A DNA stretch of 64,000 nucleotides from Halichoerus grypus (Eukaryota; Chordata; Mammalia; Carnivora; Phocidae). The notes beneath the pieces were generated by a model. That model was not told the DNA's origin. It was given only the letters and a program-made list of their open reading frames with translations, and ran no database searches. The position numbers and the translations under genes were made by a program. Within the stretch, counting starts at the first letter, position 1. Each line of letters begins with the position of its first letter. The DNA lies in the NCBI RefSeq assembly GCF_964656455.1, contig NC_135722.1, positions 86,547,313 through 86,611,312 on the forward strand, read 5' to 3'. Shown piece after piece: positions 22,000 through 34,597 of the stretch.

Positions 22000-23027
22000 A
22001 TCCATCAATTAATTTTCAAATTCTTGCACTATCCCATGTCCTAATTTTTAAGATGTCTTTAAAAATAAGTCTACATATCTCATAGAACAAGTTCCACCAT
22101 CTTTTTCAAAATGGCATCTGGGTTTCTTGGCTCCTTGCTCTTCCATGAAGTCTCCTAGAACTTGAAGAACAGTGTAGACTGTTTCTAAAATCTGAGAAAT
22201 CTAAACAGGGAGAGACTGGCTGTTGTGATGCAGCGTAAACAGAGGCATTAGAGAAATCCCGCATGCCCAGAATTTATCTGAGCAAAGAATGGAGATAGTT
22301 CTCATGGGCCAGTTGTGAGCCGTAAGAGAATATGTGCCTTTGTGGAATCATCTTAGAGTCATGTAAGAGGGCCAGCTTCTATAAAGAACTAGCATTGCTA
22401 TGGGTGGAAACTAAGTAGAAAAGGTACACTCTTCTGCATGAATGAAATTGTAGGTGAGAGATTCCCAGAAATAGAGGGTCTCAAAGAAAACCCACAGAGA
22501 GTTCCATGATTTAAAAAAAAAAATAGAAGTCAGCTTTAAGCTTCTGCCCAGTCCAGGGTGTTCTGATACCAGTTAATAATAGTGCTGGGCAAGTAGGACC
22601 TTCCTACTGCTCCCCTCCCTTCCCCTGCTTCAATCCTAGAGGAGTCAGAGACAACTAACAAGTGCATGAGAAGGAGAAGGAAATCCAGTTGTGGGAAACA
22701 GATGAGATGCATACCTGCTGTCTATTCCCACCACAAAGTTTCCACCTGCTGCAGGCTCAGGCTGGGGATGAGGATAAGCTTTAACTTTGTGATACTATAA
22801 GTTTAACTGTTACCAGGGACTATATATCTTAATTCATAAATTGAGACAGTTTTTCATGAGCAAAGGACTTTTTACTTAGAGTGGCCAGAAAAGTCCATGA
22901 ATTTTCATTTATTCATAGGCAAGAAATAACTAGCCCCATAAATCAGCTCATAAGGACAATAGCAGAAAGAAAATAATGACAGAGTATGGCTGTGTCCCAT
23001 GGACCCTACTTATTTGAAGTATTTGCT
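22000..23027. other. Unannotated DNA
   Basis: No gene or confident repeat was recognised. No long ORF is present on either strand. Confidence 0.45.
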
Positions 23028-23040
23028 ATCTATTATTTTT

Positions 23041-23398
23041 TAAGTCTTTATTTTCATTCCAGTTAGTTAACATACAGTGTTATATTAGTTTGAGGTGTAC
23101 ACTGTAGTGATTCAACACTTCCATACAGCACCCGGTGCTCATCACAACAAGTGCCTCCTCCATCCCCATCACCTAGTTCACCCATCCCCCATCCACCTCC
23201 CCTCTGGTAACCACCAGTTTGTTCTCTATAGTTAAGAGTCTGTTTCTTGATTTGTGTCTCTCTTTTTTTCTAGTTTGCTTGGTTTTTTTTTCTTAAATTC
23301 CACATATGAGTGAAATCATATGGTATTTGTCTTTCTCTGACTGACTTATTTCACTTAGCATTACACTCTCTAGCTCCATCCACGTTGTTGCGAATGGA
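23041..23398 (-). mobile_element. Carnivore LINE-1 3' end, 5'-truncated
   Basis: Reverse complement of the carnivore L1 3' UTR: GTTAGTTAACATACAGTGTT, GCACCCGGTGCTCATCACAA, CCTCTGGTAACCACCAGTTT and CCACATATGAGTGAAATCAT. Flanked by TSD atctattattttt at 23028-23040 and again from 23400. No coding sequence is retained. Confidence 0.88.
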
Positions 23399-23412
23399 TA
23401 TCTATTATTTTT

Positions 23413-24115
23413 ATTACACTGCTGAATTAAATTTGCCAGTCCTTTATTTAGGAATCCTACATCTACATTCTTAAGTGTGACTAACAGATCATTTTCTTGT
23501 TTTGTCCTTGTCAGTGGTATCAAAGTTATACTAATTCACAGAAAGATCTGGGTACCTTTCTTCCTTTTTCTATCATCTGAAACAGGTATAATATAATGAT
23601 TGTATGTTTGTTGTGATTTTGTAACACTTGCCTCAAACCCTTTGAGCCTGGTGACTTTGGGGGACAGGATAATATAATCTGCAATACCCCTTAGGTACAG
23701 ATCAGGGCTCAGGGGCCTGGAAGCTGCAAAGGATGGGGGAGCCATTGTGCATTGTCGGACCATTCGCTTTCCTCCTCAGGCACCTCATGTACCATAGAGG
23801 TCTCAAAGGTGCCTCAGGAAAAATGCCAGTGTCAATTTGGATATCGACTTCAGTAAAGCTGAATTTCTTTTCTTTTTGAATAAAAATCAAATAGAAATTG
23901 AAAAAAAAAAAAAGGATAAATATTTTTTCCCCAGACACCAGCAGAACCTCTATGCACCCCATCCTTGGAGACCACTGCTTTAGAGAGTGGACTGAGCATA
24001 GCCAGCAGCTAAAGCAGTTCCCTCAGGTGCTCTGGGGGGAAAGGGAGCAGACAGGAAGAGGGGCTAGCACTGGGCAGCGGCCGTTGGCAGGTTTTTTTTA
24101 ACCTGTGGGAGGCAG
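23413..24115. other. Unannotated DNA
   Basis: No supported gene. An A13 run lies at about 23901, next to a T-rich stretch. Confidence 0.4.
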
Positions 24116-24119
24116 CATG

Positions 24120-24330
24120 ATATTGTGCATTTTCAAACTAGTCTAATTATAAGAATCACTGAGCACCCTTGTTAACAAAAGAGATTCCCAGACTTTAGCC
24201 GAGATTTATTGAATCAGAATCTCTGGGGCGGAGCTGGGAGGAGAGGGGAGAGTGTGCCTGAAAACCTGTATTTTTAATAAACACTCCAGAAAGTCTTGCC
24301 AATGGGCAAGTTTGGGAAACACACAAAAGG
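24120..24330. repeat. MER5A-like hAT DNA transposon fossil
   Basis: Contains ATTGAATCAGAATCTCTGGG GCGGAGC, the MER5A centre 'aaatcagaatctctgggggtggggc', and ACCTGTATTTTTAATAAACA CTCCAG, the flank 'gcatttttaaaaagctcccag'. Non-autonomous; no ORF. Confidence 0.75.
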
Positions 24331-24339
24331 GGAGAAGGC

Positions 24340-24550
24340 ATGTATTTTGGAGTTAGGCCAGGGTTGAATAATGACTTACTTTTTAATAGTTGTGTGGCTT
24401 AGAGCATGTCATTTAATCTCCCTGTGCCTCCATTCCCTTATTCTGAAGAGGGGTTAATCATACCTGCCCGGTAGGGCTAAATGAGAGGATATATGTAAAA
24501 TCCCCCACACAACATCAGACACTCGGTAAACGGTCATCTTTATTATGGAG
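24340..24550 (+). repeat. MIR SINE
   Basis: Contains TTGTGTGGCTTAGAGCATGT, ATTTAATCTCCCTGTGCCTC and GGGCTAAATGAGAGGATATA, the MIR order. Confidence 0.85.
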
Positions 24551-24719
24551 AAGTTCTGGAAGAAGACATTAGGCTTGAATTACCAACCTAGAAAGCCATT
24601 CATCCCTGAAGTGGAGATGAAAGTACAGTACCTCAGTTTTTCAGGTTCAGCCTCCAGTCCAATTTTTCTGGTAACCGTGCCTGTTTTTTCTTGGAGAATC
24701 ACCACCACCTTCTATTACT

Positions 24720-25070
24720 AGTTCACCTGGTTTGGATTGATGGATCTGACCCTGCCTTTCCACCCCCAGGGGTGAGCATGATTAAGGCCTGGCCAGTGAA
24801 CATACTCCATCCCCCCTGGCCATCATAACTGATTCAGAATAAAGACCATGACCCAAGCTGGTCCAGTGAAATTCCATCTTGGGCCTTTCACCAGAGATGT
24901 GAGCCTGGAGCTAAGCTGCCACCTGCCGTCTTTGGCCAGAGGAGGGGAGGGCCCACCTAAGAATGCAGCAAGAGAGCAAAGAAGAGTCGAGACATGGAGA
25001 GCATGGGACCAAAGCTTGAAGATATTTTTGAGCCCTGGAATCTAGACATGCTGAAGCAACCCCATACTGG
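24720..25070. repeat. Probable ancient interspersed repeat, family not assigned
   Basis: A block with ATGACCCAAGCTGGTCCAGT, GTGAGCCTGGAGCTAAGCTG and GAGACATGGAGAGCATGGGA resembles a family seen many times in mammalian DNA, but I cannot name it with confidence. ORFs on both strands here (24848-25108) are therefore unlikely to be genes. Confidence 0.35.
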
Positions 25071-26640
25071 GACTTTTCATTTATGTGAACCAAGGAAAAT
25101 TTTGACATAGACAGTTTGATTTAGATTTTCTGTTACTTGCATTCAAAAGGGTCCTGACAATGATCTTAATGCATTTCTTCTGTTTTAGTCTCCAGCTTAC
25201 TATGTAATCGTGCAAGCCTTTTTCTTGTCTGATACATTTCGTAACTTTATTAGGAAGAAGCAATCCCATGGCCTTAGCGTTTAGATTTGATGGATAATGG
25301 AAATTGGTACGGCATGATCACTCTATGGGGATTAGAAAACTCAAATCCTTTCCATCTAAATGGATTCTTTTCTCTCAGGGTGGGAAGGAGTTGATATTTA
25401 GGTAAGTCTCTGCTTTTGTTCTCCAAACTCTGAGAAAGGTTGCCATTAAAGGGCAATACAACAATTAAAAGCTTTTGGATATGGGAATGACAAGCTTGGC
25501 TGGTATGCAATACTGTGCAGCTGAGATGATTATTCTCAATTAATGGGCAAACATTACACAATTGTCTCTTTCAAGTCCAGAGTGCTAATATATAATACAC
25601 AATCAGAGGGCATTGTACATTGGAATATAACTCATTAGCCAGTGCCAATTCTTTACCCCCAGAAATAAAATAGTCCCTTGTCTATGAAAGCTGCAATTTT
25701 GAGTCTTTTATATTTGCAGTTACAGACCAGGTGAGAGATTTCAAATTGGGAAGAATCCAAATGGAATTGGGAGTAGAAATTCCTGTTGGAATAAGGGGCC
25801 TGGCAGAACAGCCATGGAAGGTAGACTCTGGACAGCCCCACCCCACCCCCCCAGCCTCCACCGGGAACCAGATTCAAGGACCTTTGGCAAATCTGGCTGA
25901 GGCAGCATCTGCCCTGCTGAGGGACATCCCAGAATGGACATGTCCCTGTGTGACTGCCCAGCGAATACCAAATAGATTGGGTCATTTTATTCAAACCTGG
26001 AGTACTTGGCTGCTCCAGCACATGCTCTGTGGATGAACTCACTTTTGCTTTAGTCCCGCATGGCTGCTGAAGTCTGAGAAGCTCAGACAGCAAGGGACAG
26101 AGGTGAGGAAAACACAGGGCGGGCGATCAGAGAAGTCTAAGGAAGGGGATTGGATTACTGTCAGATCGCAGGGTGTGGGAGACTCGGGGACAGATTCATG
26201 GGAGAGCCTAACGAGCTGGCAAGGAGCTGAGAACTGTCACAGTCGGCTGTGCTGAGCCCGCTGCACTGTGGGTACACGCAGAGTGCAGGCTAACTGGGAG
26301 GAGGAAATCTTAACAGTTACCACAAACACCCTGCGGTCCATCAGCCCACCCGACAGAAAAACAAAGCATGCCTCTTGGACTCCACATCTCACAAACCAGA
26401 GATATATACAAGGTTATCCAGTTTCTTGCTTCATGGGACATGTTGCTACCAGTCTTTCAATGGAGACTTCTAAATGTCAAGGCTGTGCTGGGTGCTAGGG
26501 ATATGGAGGAAATATGTACAGAACTTTCCTCTAAGGAGCTCGCCACCTAGTCAACAATTACAGAAAAGGGAAAAATGCAATAGGAGCTATAGGAGCTGGG
26601 ACAAAAGAGAGCACGGGTACTGCAGGAGCCCAGGAAACAA
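25071..26640. other. Unannotated DNA upstream of the inverted repeat
   Basis: No recognised gene. The minus-strand ORF at 25653-26093 (146 codons) has no known domain and is shadowed by a 101-codon ORF on the other strand. Near 26478-26545 the text GGCTGTGCTGGGTGCTAGGG and CTAAGGAGCTCGCCACCTAG resembles an L2 minus-strand terminus. Confidence 0.4.
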
Positions 26641-26956
26641 GCACCAGATCATGTAAGTTGTGATCTAAAGCTCAAGAATTTGTGAGTTTCTTCAAACATA
26701 TATAAACTACTCTCCACGTGCCACCCAACATTATGCCCACCCAACAGTGTTCTCTCCTCCAACCCTGTCTCATATCTGTGACCTCAGCATGGTAAAAGTA
26801 TCCCCCATGAATGTCAAGGTCTGGTAATAATTGAATGTTCTATTCTCCTCTATGTTCTCTATGTTTTCACATCTTGTTTGCCTTTCTTTTTGAGTGTGTC
26901 ATTTACTCTGGTTGGTAGAATCTGATATTAAAATGTCATGGCTTTAATTTTATGGG
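26641..26956 (+). repeat. Large inverted repeat, left arm
   Basis: Read forward, this arm matches the reverse complement of 27410-27734. Strong blocks: gcaccagatcat.taagttg at the outer end (26641), ttatgcccaccca.cagtg (from about 26730), cctttctttttgagtgtg (from about 26881) and gctttaattttatgg at the inner end (26941-26955). In between, similarity falls and there are indels. I do not recognise the unit as a named repeat. Confidence 0.85.
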
Positions 26957-27409
26957 CCATTTAGCTTCATTTGGAATGAGGATAAAGCCCCCACACCCAG
27001 AGGTGTATCCATCAGTCAAAGCCAGAGGCCTAGCTAATGTCTGCTGTGACCTTGGTTACTGGGGGCCAGAGCAAGAAACCAGAGACGGTTTACTCCATTC
27101 AAACCTACCATCCTTACCAGATATGCCATCAGTAGGACATAGCCTTTAGTTCGGCAGCAGTATATACTCACAAATAAGGGTAAATGTGTGCAAGTGTGCA
27201 TGTGTGTGTGTGCATGTGTAGTTTTGCAATCCCCCTGAGGGCAGCAGAAATAATAATTACTATGAACTTATAAGCATAATCCCAGATACTGACAAGCACA
27301 TTCCCTTATACCTTTCATGTCTGTGCTCAATATCACCTCCTCACAAAGTCCTTCCCTGACCAGTACTAGAATGTAAATTCACTGGAATTGCTGTCCATTT
27401 TGTTCACTG
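26957..27409. other. Spacer of the large inverted repeat
   Basis: About 450 bp between the arms. It holds a (TG)n-like tract near 27185-27222 (gtgtgcaagtgtgcatgtgt) and no gene. An L2-like AGAATGTAAATTCACTGGAA occurs near its right end. Confidence 0.6.
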
Positions 27410-27734
27410 TCCATAAAATTAAAGCTCTGAGCTTGTAAAATATCAAGTTCCATCAATTACATTAAACAGCACACTCAAAAAGAAAGGCAACCAAGATGTG
27501 AAAACATCGACAGAGAACATACACAAAGAAGACACAAGCACTAAATTGTCCCTAGACCTGAAGGGCCTGGGAGTTGTTCCTCCCATGTGGAAGTCATGAA
27601 TATGAGACCAAATGGGATGAGAGAACACTGCTGGGTGGGCATAACAGAAGATGCGGCATTTCAAGAGTGGTTTATGAGACTAAAGACAACCACTAAACTC
27701 TTAGCTTTAGATCACAACTTATATGATCTGGTGC
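27410..27734 (-). repeat. Large inverted repeat, right arm
   Basis: Complement of the left arm: ccataaaattaaagc (27411-27425), cactcaaaaagaaaggcaac (27472-27491), gagaacactgctgggtgggc (27620-27639) and caacttatatgatctggtgc at the outer end (27715-27734). The two arms are diverged copies (blocks of 90% or more identity separated by weaker stretches), so this is an old rather than recent duplication. Confidence 0.85.
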
Positions 27735-27930
27735 TGTCTTCTGGGAGCAGTTCCTGGGACAGTGCCTGCCACACGGTCACTGCTCAGTAAGTATTGAGTG
27801 TCTGGTGAATCAAACAACCAAGGTGCTCTTTAATGAAGTTTTTATTTCTTCTCACTTAATTTTGTAAAAAGGTAGTGTGTTGACATAGTTCAACATTTAT
27901 TTCAGTGTAAAAAAGATAATACAAAGTCTT

Positions 27931-28098
27931 TTTTTAAAAAAAGATTTTATTTATTTGACAGAGAGAGAGAGCACAAGCAGGGGGAAAGGCAGAGGGAGAG
28001 GGAGAAGCAGGGACGATGTGGGGCTCGATCCCAGGACTCGAGGATCATGACCTGAGCCAAAGGCAGATGCTTAACTGACTGAGCCACCTTGGTGCCCC
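27931..28098 (-). repeat. SINEC SINE
   Basis: Minus-strand copy. TSD gataatacaaagtctt at 27915-27930 and gataatgcaaagtctt at 28099-28114 (one mismatch). The 'gctccctgctcagcgggaagcctg' region is partly deleted. Confidence 0.95.
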
Positions 28099-28329
28099 GA
28101 TAATGCAAAGTCTTGTTCTCACCCCGTTTTCCCCCATCCAATTCCCACATTCTGCACAGCAAACTCCCCCATAACCATTTTTATTAGTTTCTTATTTATC
28201 CTTCCAGAGTTTGTTTATGCAAATCATATACAACTATATTTTTATTTCATTATGCAAAAGAGAATGTACTATACACTCTGATATCAACCTTGCCTTTTTT
28301 CACTTAATAATGTAACCTGATGAATGAAC

Positions 28330-28895
28330 AAAGAAAAAAAAAAAATATATATATATATATATATAATGGAATACTATTCAGCCATAAAAAAGAAGGAAAT
28401 CCTACCATTTGGACAACATAGATGGATCCTCGGGGCATTATGCTAAGTGAAATGAGTCAGACAGAGAAAAACAAATACTATATGATCTCATTTATATGTG
28501 GAATCTAAAAAAGCAAGCAAAGAAACAAATTCATAGAAGCGGAGAACAGATTGTTGGTTGCCAGAGGCAAGCGGTGGGGGGGTGAGGAAAATGGGTGAAG
28601 GTGGTCAAAAAGTACTAACTTCCAGTCATAAGGTAAAAAAGTTCTAGAGATGTAATGTATAGCATGGTGACTATAGTTAACAATACTATATTGTATATTT
28701 GAAAGTTGCTAAGATCTTACAAGATCTTAAAAGTTCCCATCGCAAGAAAAAAATTGTAACTATATGAGGTGATGGATGTTAACTAAACCTGTTGTGGTGA
28801 TTATTTGCAATTTATACATATATCAAAGTATTATGTTGTACATCTTAAACAAATACATTGTTACACGTCAATTACATCTCAATAAAACTGAAGGG
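28330..28895 (+). mobile_element. LINE-1 (L1MA/B-like) 3' UTR, 5'-truncated
   Basis: Typical L1 3' UTR: AATGGAATACTATTCAGCCA, TTATGCTAAGTGAAATGAGT, TATATGATCTCATTTATATG TGGAATC, ATAGCATGGTGACTATAGTT AACAATACT and CACGTCAATTACATCTCAAT AAAAC. It is inserted in an older minus-strand L1. An (AT)11 tract lies at its 5' edge (28344-28365). Confidence 0.88.
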
Positions 28896-29125
28896 TAAAA
28901 TGCAACTTGGAGATTCTCCCATTCTCAACTTGGAGAATGATTTCAATTTTTTTACAGTTCCAGTCAATTCCACTGTATGAATGTTCCACAATTTATTAAA
29001 CCAGCCCATGTGGATGGACATTTGTGTTGTTTCTAATCTTTTGCTATTAAAAAACAAAAACACTCTATACTATATGATAGGATAAATTCTCAGAGACAGG
29101 ATTGATAAGTCAAATAGTCTACGTA

Positions 29126-29150
29126 TATATATATTTTATATATATATTGC
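29126..29150. repeat. AT-rich microsatellite
   Basis: tatatatatattttatatat type tract with near dyad symmetry, inside the old L1. Confidence 0.8.
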
Positions 29151-30410
29151 CAAATTGCCTTCCAGTTATGCCAATTTTATCCTCATCAGCAATGTAAAAG
29201 AATGCCTGTTTCCCCACAGCCTTTCCAAAAGAGTTTTATTAAACTTGGATTTTTGCTACTTTAATAGGTAAAAAATAATATCTCAGTATGGTTTTGATTT
29301 GCATTTCTTTTATGACACAGAGCACCTCTTTATTTATATGAATGGACACTTCATACCTTTCTTATGTTTCTATTAGGTGAATAGTTTTTTATACCTGGCT
29401 TACAGGAGCACATTATATAGGGAGATTAGCCCTTTCCCTGTAATATAAATTGCAAAAAGTTTTTTCAGTGGTGTGTTGGTTAATTTCGAACAATGGTCTC
29501 TGGGGAAAATAAACCCTGGTTTATAGCATTTGCCAACTTCCATGATGTAAATGTTCCCACCACAGACAATCTCAGGCTACCAATATTACATCTCTAAATG
29601 TGGAGTTGGAAAGAGACGTGCAGTAGCAGACCATTATATAATATCTCCACAGTACAGATATAATAAACGTAAATAACCCCAAGATCATGGATTACAGTAA
29701 AATGTAGTTAAACAATTAGAAAGTGATGAGTTTGGAGTATTTCTCACCTTTGTAACATTCTGTGTTTAATTACAAGCTTGTCTGACTTAATTTTAAATAA
29801 TGGCTGTGTTTGATAATCAGCTTTCAAAATTCCTGAAAATTTAATAATCAGCCCCTGGGAGCCAGTGCAGGCCATCTCCAATGCACTGCTGCTATTTATC
29901 ACATTTGGTTTTTGCCTTTTGACTTCTTCTCAAATGATGTTTTTCACCATACGAATGTTTGATTTTGATGTAGTTTTATTTATCAGTCATATTCTTTGGG
30001 TTCAGAATTTTTAATAATGACTGGAAGACCGTCCCCATTCCAAGATTATAAAAGAGTTTTCTCATGTTTTCTTCTAATACTTTTATGGCTTCATTTTTAC
30101 ATTTAAAGCTTTAATCCATTTGTTATATATGGGAGGTATGGCTTCTACTTTCATTTTTTCCAGAGGACTATCCAGTTATCTTGCACCAGATACTGAATGG
30201 CTCATCTTTTCCCATCTTTAATAATAATGAATAATAATAAAGCCATCTTATACAATGCAGCTTTCTTGATTTTGATGATCATGGTATTTATCATCATTTG
30301 AATTAAAAGTTTTAATTATGATTGTATTTTATAAACAGTTTCCCTGTGTCTGCTCATTTGATTCTATAGTGGTAGGTTTGATAAATTATAATAGCTATAA
30401 TATTTTTATG

Positions 30411-32340
30411 CCCAGCATACTTTCCCATCCTCTGCCTTCTGAATCCTTTAGGAAATTCTCCCTCCATGCAATGTGATCCCTGAAAAGGCAGTCATCTATG
30501 GTATACTGGCCAAATCACTGGTTACACATATGACTTAGGCTGGCCAATCAAAAAATCCCACCACACAGCAATTGGCTAGGGTTTAGACATCTGACCTGAG
30601 CAAGGCAATATAATCTTCCTGGGACTGATATCTGAATGAGATTTTCTGTTAGAATTGTTAGCCGGGATATACATTTTTTAGATCTTCTTAGCTGACAACA
30701 TAAATTAAAACTGTGTGAGGATAAATCCAAACAAAACCAAGCAGAACTAAGAAATAGAGAGTCAGAAAGTTCTGAAGGTATCCTTTAGGTCTCTGGATCC
30801 AACCTTACCCAAAAGCCAATGCCCCTTGGACATCCAGAATGAAGTCTATAAATTCCCCTTTTCCCCCCCACTTAACCTAGTTCAATATGGCTTCTTGTAG
30901 TTTACAATCAAAAGAGTTCTAACTCTCTTCAAAAGCTATTATTGTTCCCACATTACAGAGGAAGAAACAGAAGCTAGGAGAGGTTAAATTCAATCACGAT
31001 AATAATGTGTTTCCCACTCTTAGCTCTTACTTCCTGGTACCCAGTTTGCTAGCACTGGCAGCCCCCCACTTTATGTACTGTATCCCAATGAAGATTCTCT
31101 GATGATGACTAGGAAGAAAGGCCATATAAAGGTATGAAGGCTGCTTATTATCCTCTAAAATATTCAAGATTCTAAATTGGATCTGTTCTATTACTTCTTA
31201 ACAGTTTTTCCTGTAGCAAGGTGAAAATCTCCTTGACTTGACTTGACTTCTCAATATCATCAAGGCCTTAGCTTTATCCCTGGTGTCTCTCCCTGAAAAA
31301 ATGTAAAAGGTCATTATCCAATGACATTATACTCAAATCAGCCCCAGAGCTTCATTTCACATTGGGAGGACAAATTTGGTTTTTTAAAGCTCTTTTATAA
31401 TTTGGTATTTCTTCATGCTATCTGGAGTAGTGAATAACTAGAAAACAGAAAAATATTGAGTTGGAACAAGCTCCTCTAAAAATTCTCTTTCCTGTGGAAC
31501 AGTTAACACTTAGAGCTTCACAATTAGAAATTTTTTTCTTTTATCTTGAAATACAGATTTCTGTTAAAATGCAAATAGCCCCTGAAAGTGTTTACACTCA
31601 AGTCTTATTCACTATGTACACCTTAATGTGAATTCATTTAGCAGATGATTTCCTTGGAGTATTATTTTTGCTGAGGAAGTAGGAAGCAAAGGAGGATAAG
31701 TAGTCAGAGAAGAAGACTGAGAGGAGAGGGAGGGGTACTGTTGACAGGAGGGAGGGGGTGGAAATAGAGAGATGGAGGCAATTATTAAAGGCTTACCTTA
31801 CCCAAGTTACTTCTGAGATATGGCTGTGAACCACAATCAGGGTTGGGACAAACTGATATGACAGCTACCATTAGGAATGAATTGAATCAGACAGGTTCTT
31901 TGAGCCCTGAGGGGAGGCTCTAATTTAGCACCAGAACCAGCCATCTCATTATTTTCACATATTCTTCTACTAGATCATTTTTGGCATTGCTCAAAACCCT
32001 TCATGAGCTGGAATTAATCTGCATCCAGAAACAGACCCAATCATCTGTAGCATGTAACTGCAGCTGTCCCATACTGTCGGCAAGCACCAGCTCCCTGAGC
32101 AATTTACTACCTGGACAGAACATTCCATGAGCTTATCTGTTCTCAACTGTCATCCAATATCCTAGTGGATTCCTCATCTATAAAACTTTAACTCCCCAAA
32201 CAAGTTCTTATTCCAAGTTTCTTTATGGTGGCTAAGAGTGTCTTTGTTCCCACCATTTTTTGTGATTGCACACACCTTCATTTAGGTCTCATGCCAAGGC
32301 CTCTAATGCCCTTTGGTGAAAGTCCAAGTGAAGGCTAAAC
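30411..32340. other. Unannotated DNA with a MIR trace
   Basis: No gene and no long ORF. Around 30930-31010 TATTGTTCCCACATTACAGA GGAAGAAACAGAAGC is a minus-strand MIR 3' portion. The 30480-30770 block (with TGGCCAATCAAAAAATCCCA) looks like an ancient repeat I cannot name. The rest is unassigned AT-rich sequence. Confidence 0.4.
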
Positions 32341-33217
32341 TGTGTTGAAAAAGAGGACATCAGCGAACTGGCAGCTAGGAAGCTCCAAGCTTTCATTCTG
32401 CACCCCCAGAAACATTTTTTAAAGGCAGAAATTATCTGAACCAATCTTACTGGAGCTCTAGAAAACACTCAAAGGTTTACAGCCACCAAGCAAACACCCA
32501 ATCAAAAAAAGAAAGCAATCTTCAAACAGTAAGAAATTTTTGTGGCATTTTTACTCACCCTTGCTCTGCCCCTCCCCAGCATGGCAGTGGTTTTGGTCTT
32601 GAAGTGATGGCAGCCTAGTTCCCAGTACTATTCCCCAAATTGGAAGGAGCAGAGAAGACCTTATTTGCAAACTATTGTGTACATCTGTTCTAAATTGTCT
32701 GGGGGATACCTGAAGGACTGATGCAAGGAGCTTGTTACTGTTATGTCTAACTCAGAAATGATATAGGAAAAGCAGTGGGTACTACTCAAACTTGAAATAT
32801 GACTACAGTCCCACAGACTTCTGGGGCAAGAGATTACAGGTGGAAACACAAGAGTCTATCTAAGGCCCAAAAGAAAAGCTGGGATGCAACTGAGAAATTA
32901 AGTGGAAATTAATATATGGGAGAATTTAGGAAGCAACAAGCACACCCAAGAAAGATGCATGCTTAGAAAAGATCTGAGAAGACCTTAAGCTTTCACCTCA
33001 GGCTGATTGCTAGCCTCAGAACAAGCCTAGCTAAGTGTTGCAGGAATGCCCTGGCATAGAACCAATATGCAAACGCTGGAAGAATTCCTGGAATTCACGG
33101 AAATCTCTATCAAAATAAAGGCACAGAGACCTCAGTGATCATATATGACAAGGATTATATTAGCCTCTACAAAAATAGTTAGGAAAACACTCAAAAAATA
33201 CAGACTACTACAGACTT

Positions 33218-33254
33218 CAACAACAACAACAACACACACACACACACACACACA
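33218..33254 (+). repeat. (CAA)n(CA)n microsatellite
   Basis: A run of CAA triplets passing into about eleven CA dinucleotides within the L1M 5' part. Confidence 0.9.
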
Positions 33255-34142
33255 AAATCAAATCCTGGGGAAGGGGGAGAATGTGATCTCCAGAGATTAC
33301 CATATTATAATAGCTAAATTCTAATTTTTAGCAAAAAATCACTAGGTATAGATAAAAACAGAAAACATAGCTTATTCAAAGGAACAACGTAACTTCACAG
33401 AAACTATTCCTGAGAAAGCCCAGACATCAGACTTACTAGAGAAACTTAAAATATATTCACAGACATAAAGGGAAACGTGGATAAAGAACTAATGGAAACC
33501 AGGGAAATGATGTACAAAAAATGAAAATATCAACAGAGACATAAATTATAAAAAGGAACCAAACAAATTCTGGAGCTGAAAATTACAATAATTGAAATGA
33601 AAAATTCACTAGAGAGATCCAACAGCAGATTTGAGCAAATAGAATTTTAAAAATCAGGAGACCTGAGAATTAGACAATTGAAATTATGGAGTCTGAGGAG
33701 CAGAAACAAAAAGGATGAAGAAAAGTGAACAGAACCGAAGGGACCTGTGGGATACCATGAAACATACCAACATACACATTATGTGAGTCCTAGAAAAGAG
33801 AAAGGGGGAAAGATTAAAGAAATAATGGCAACACATCCCAAATTTGATGAAATACATGAATCTACAACTGCAAGAATACATAATTTTATAACCCCAAGAA
33901 GCCCAGTGAATTCCAGGTAGGATAATCTCAAAAAGATCCAACTGAGACACATTATAAGGAAACTGTTCAAAGAAAAAGAGAGAAGCTTAAAAGCAGCAAG
34001 AGAAAAGTGAACCATCATCAAGTACTAGGGATCCTCGATAAGAGTATCAACCAATTTCCCACAAGAAAACTTGGAGGCCAAAGGAACGTGGAATAAAATG
34101 TTTAAAGTGCTGAAAGATAAACACTGTCAACCAAGAATTCTT

Positions 34143-34339
34143 TTTTTTTTTTAAAGATTTTATTTATTTATTTGACAGAGTGACACAGCGAGAGAGGGAA
34201 CACAGGCAGGGGGAGTGGGAGAGGGAGAAGCAGGCTTCCCGCCAAGCAGTGAGCCCGATGCGGGGCTCGATCCCAGGACCCTGGGATCATGACCTGAGCC
34301 GAAGGCAGATGCTTAACGACTGAGCCACCCAGGCGCCCC
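34143..34339 (-). repeat. SINEC SINE inside L1M
   Basis: Minus-strand full-length copy. Perfect TSD tcaaccaagaattct (from 34127 and 34340-34354). Removing it restores the L1 phrase caaccaagaattctataac. Confidence 0.97.
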
Positions 34340-34597
34340 TCAACCAAGAATTCTATAACCATCAAAACTTTCCTGGAAAAATAAAGGAGAAATGAAGATT
34401 CCCGGATAAACAAAAGCTGAGGGAATTCACTTTCACTAGATAATGCCTTACGAGAAATGTTAAAGGGAGTCCTTCAAGTTAAAATGAAAGGATGCTACAC
34501 AGTAACTTGAAGCTACATGAAGAAATAAAGATCTCTGATAAAGGAATTAAGAGAAAAAAATGCATAAAATAATTACAAAGCTATATTACTGGGGCAC

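Larger units (their letters stand above)
27835..30410 (-). repeat. L1ME-type LINE-1 3' region, minus strand, interrupted
   Basis: Phrases of the reverse-complement L1ME 3' UTR occur in order: ATCCTTCCAGAGTTTGTTTA TGC (28199), then after an inserted L1 end ACAATTTATTAAACCAGCCC, GGATTGATAAGTCAAATAGT, GCCAAATTGCCTTCCAGTTA and TTTTGATTTGCATTTCTTTT. Near 29940-30180 GTTTGATTTTGATGTAG TTTTATTTATC and later text fit the ORF2 end. The part 29480-29900 is not assigned. Two later insertions (27931-28098 and 28330-28895) split it. Confidence 0.7.

Noticed and set aside
25653..26093. 146-codon minus-strand ORF
   Set aside because: No motif; the opposite strand has a 101-codon ORF over the same bases. 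Length is within chance expectation for this window.
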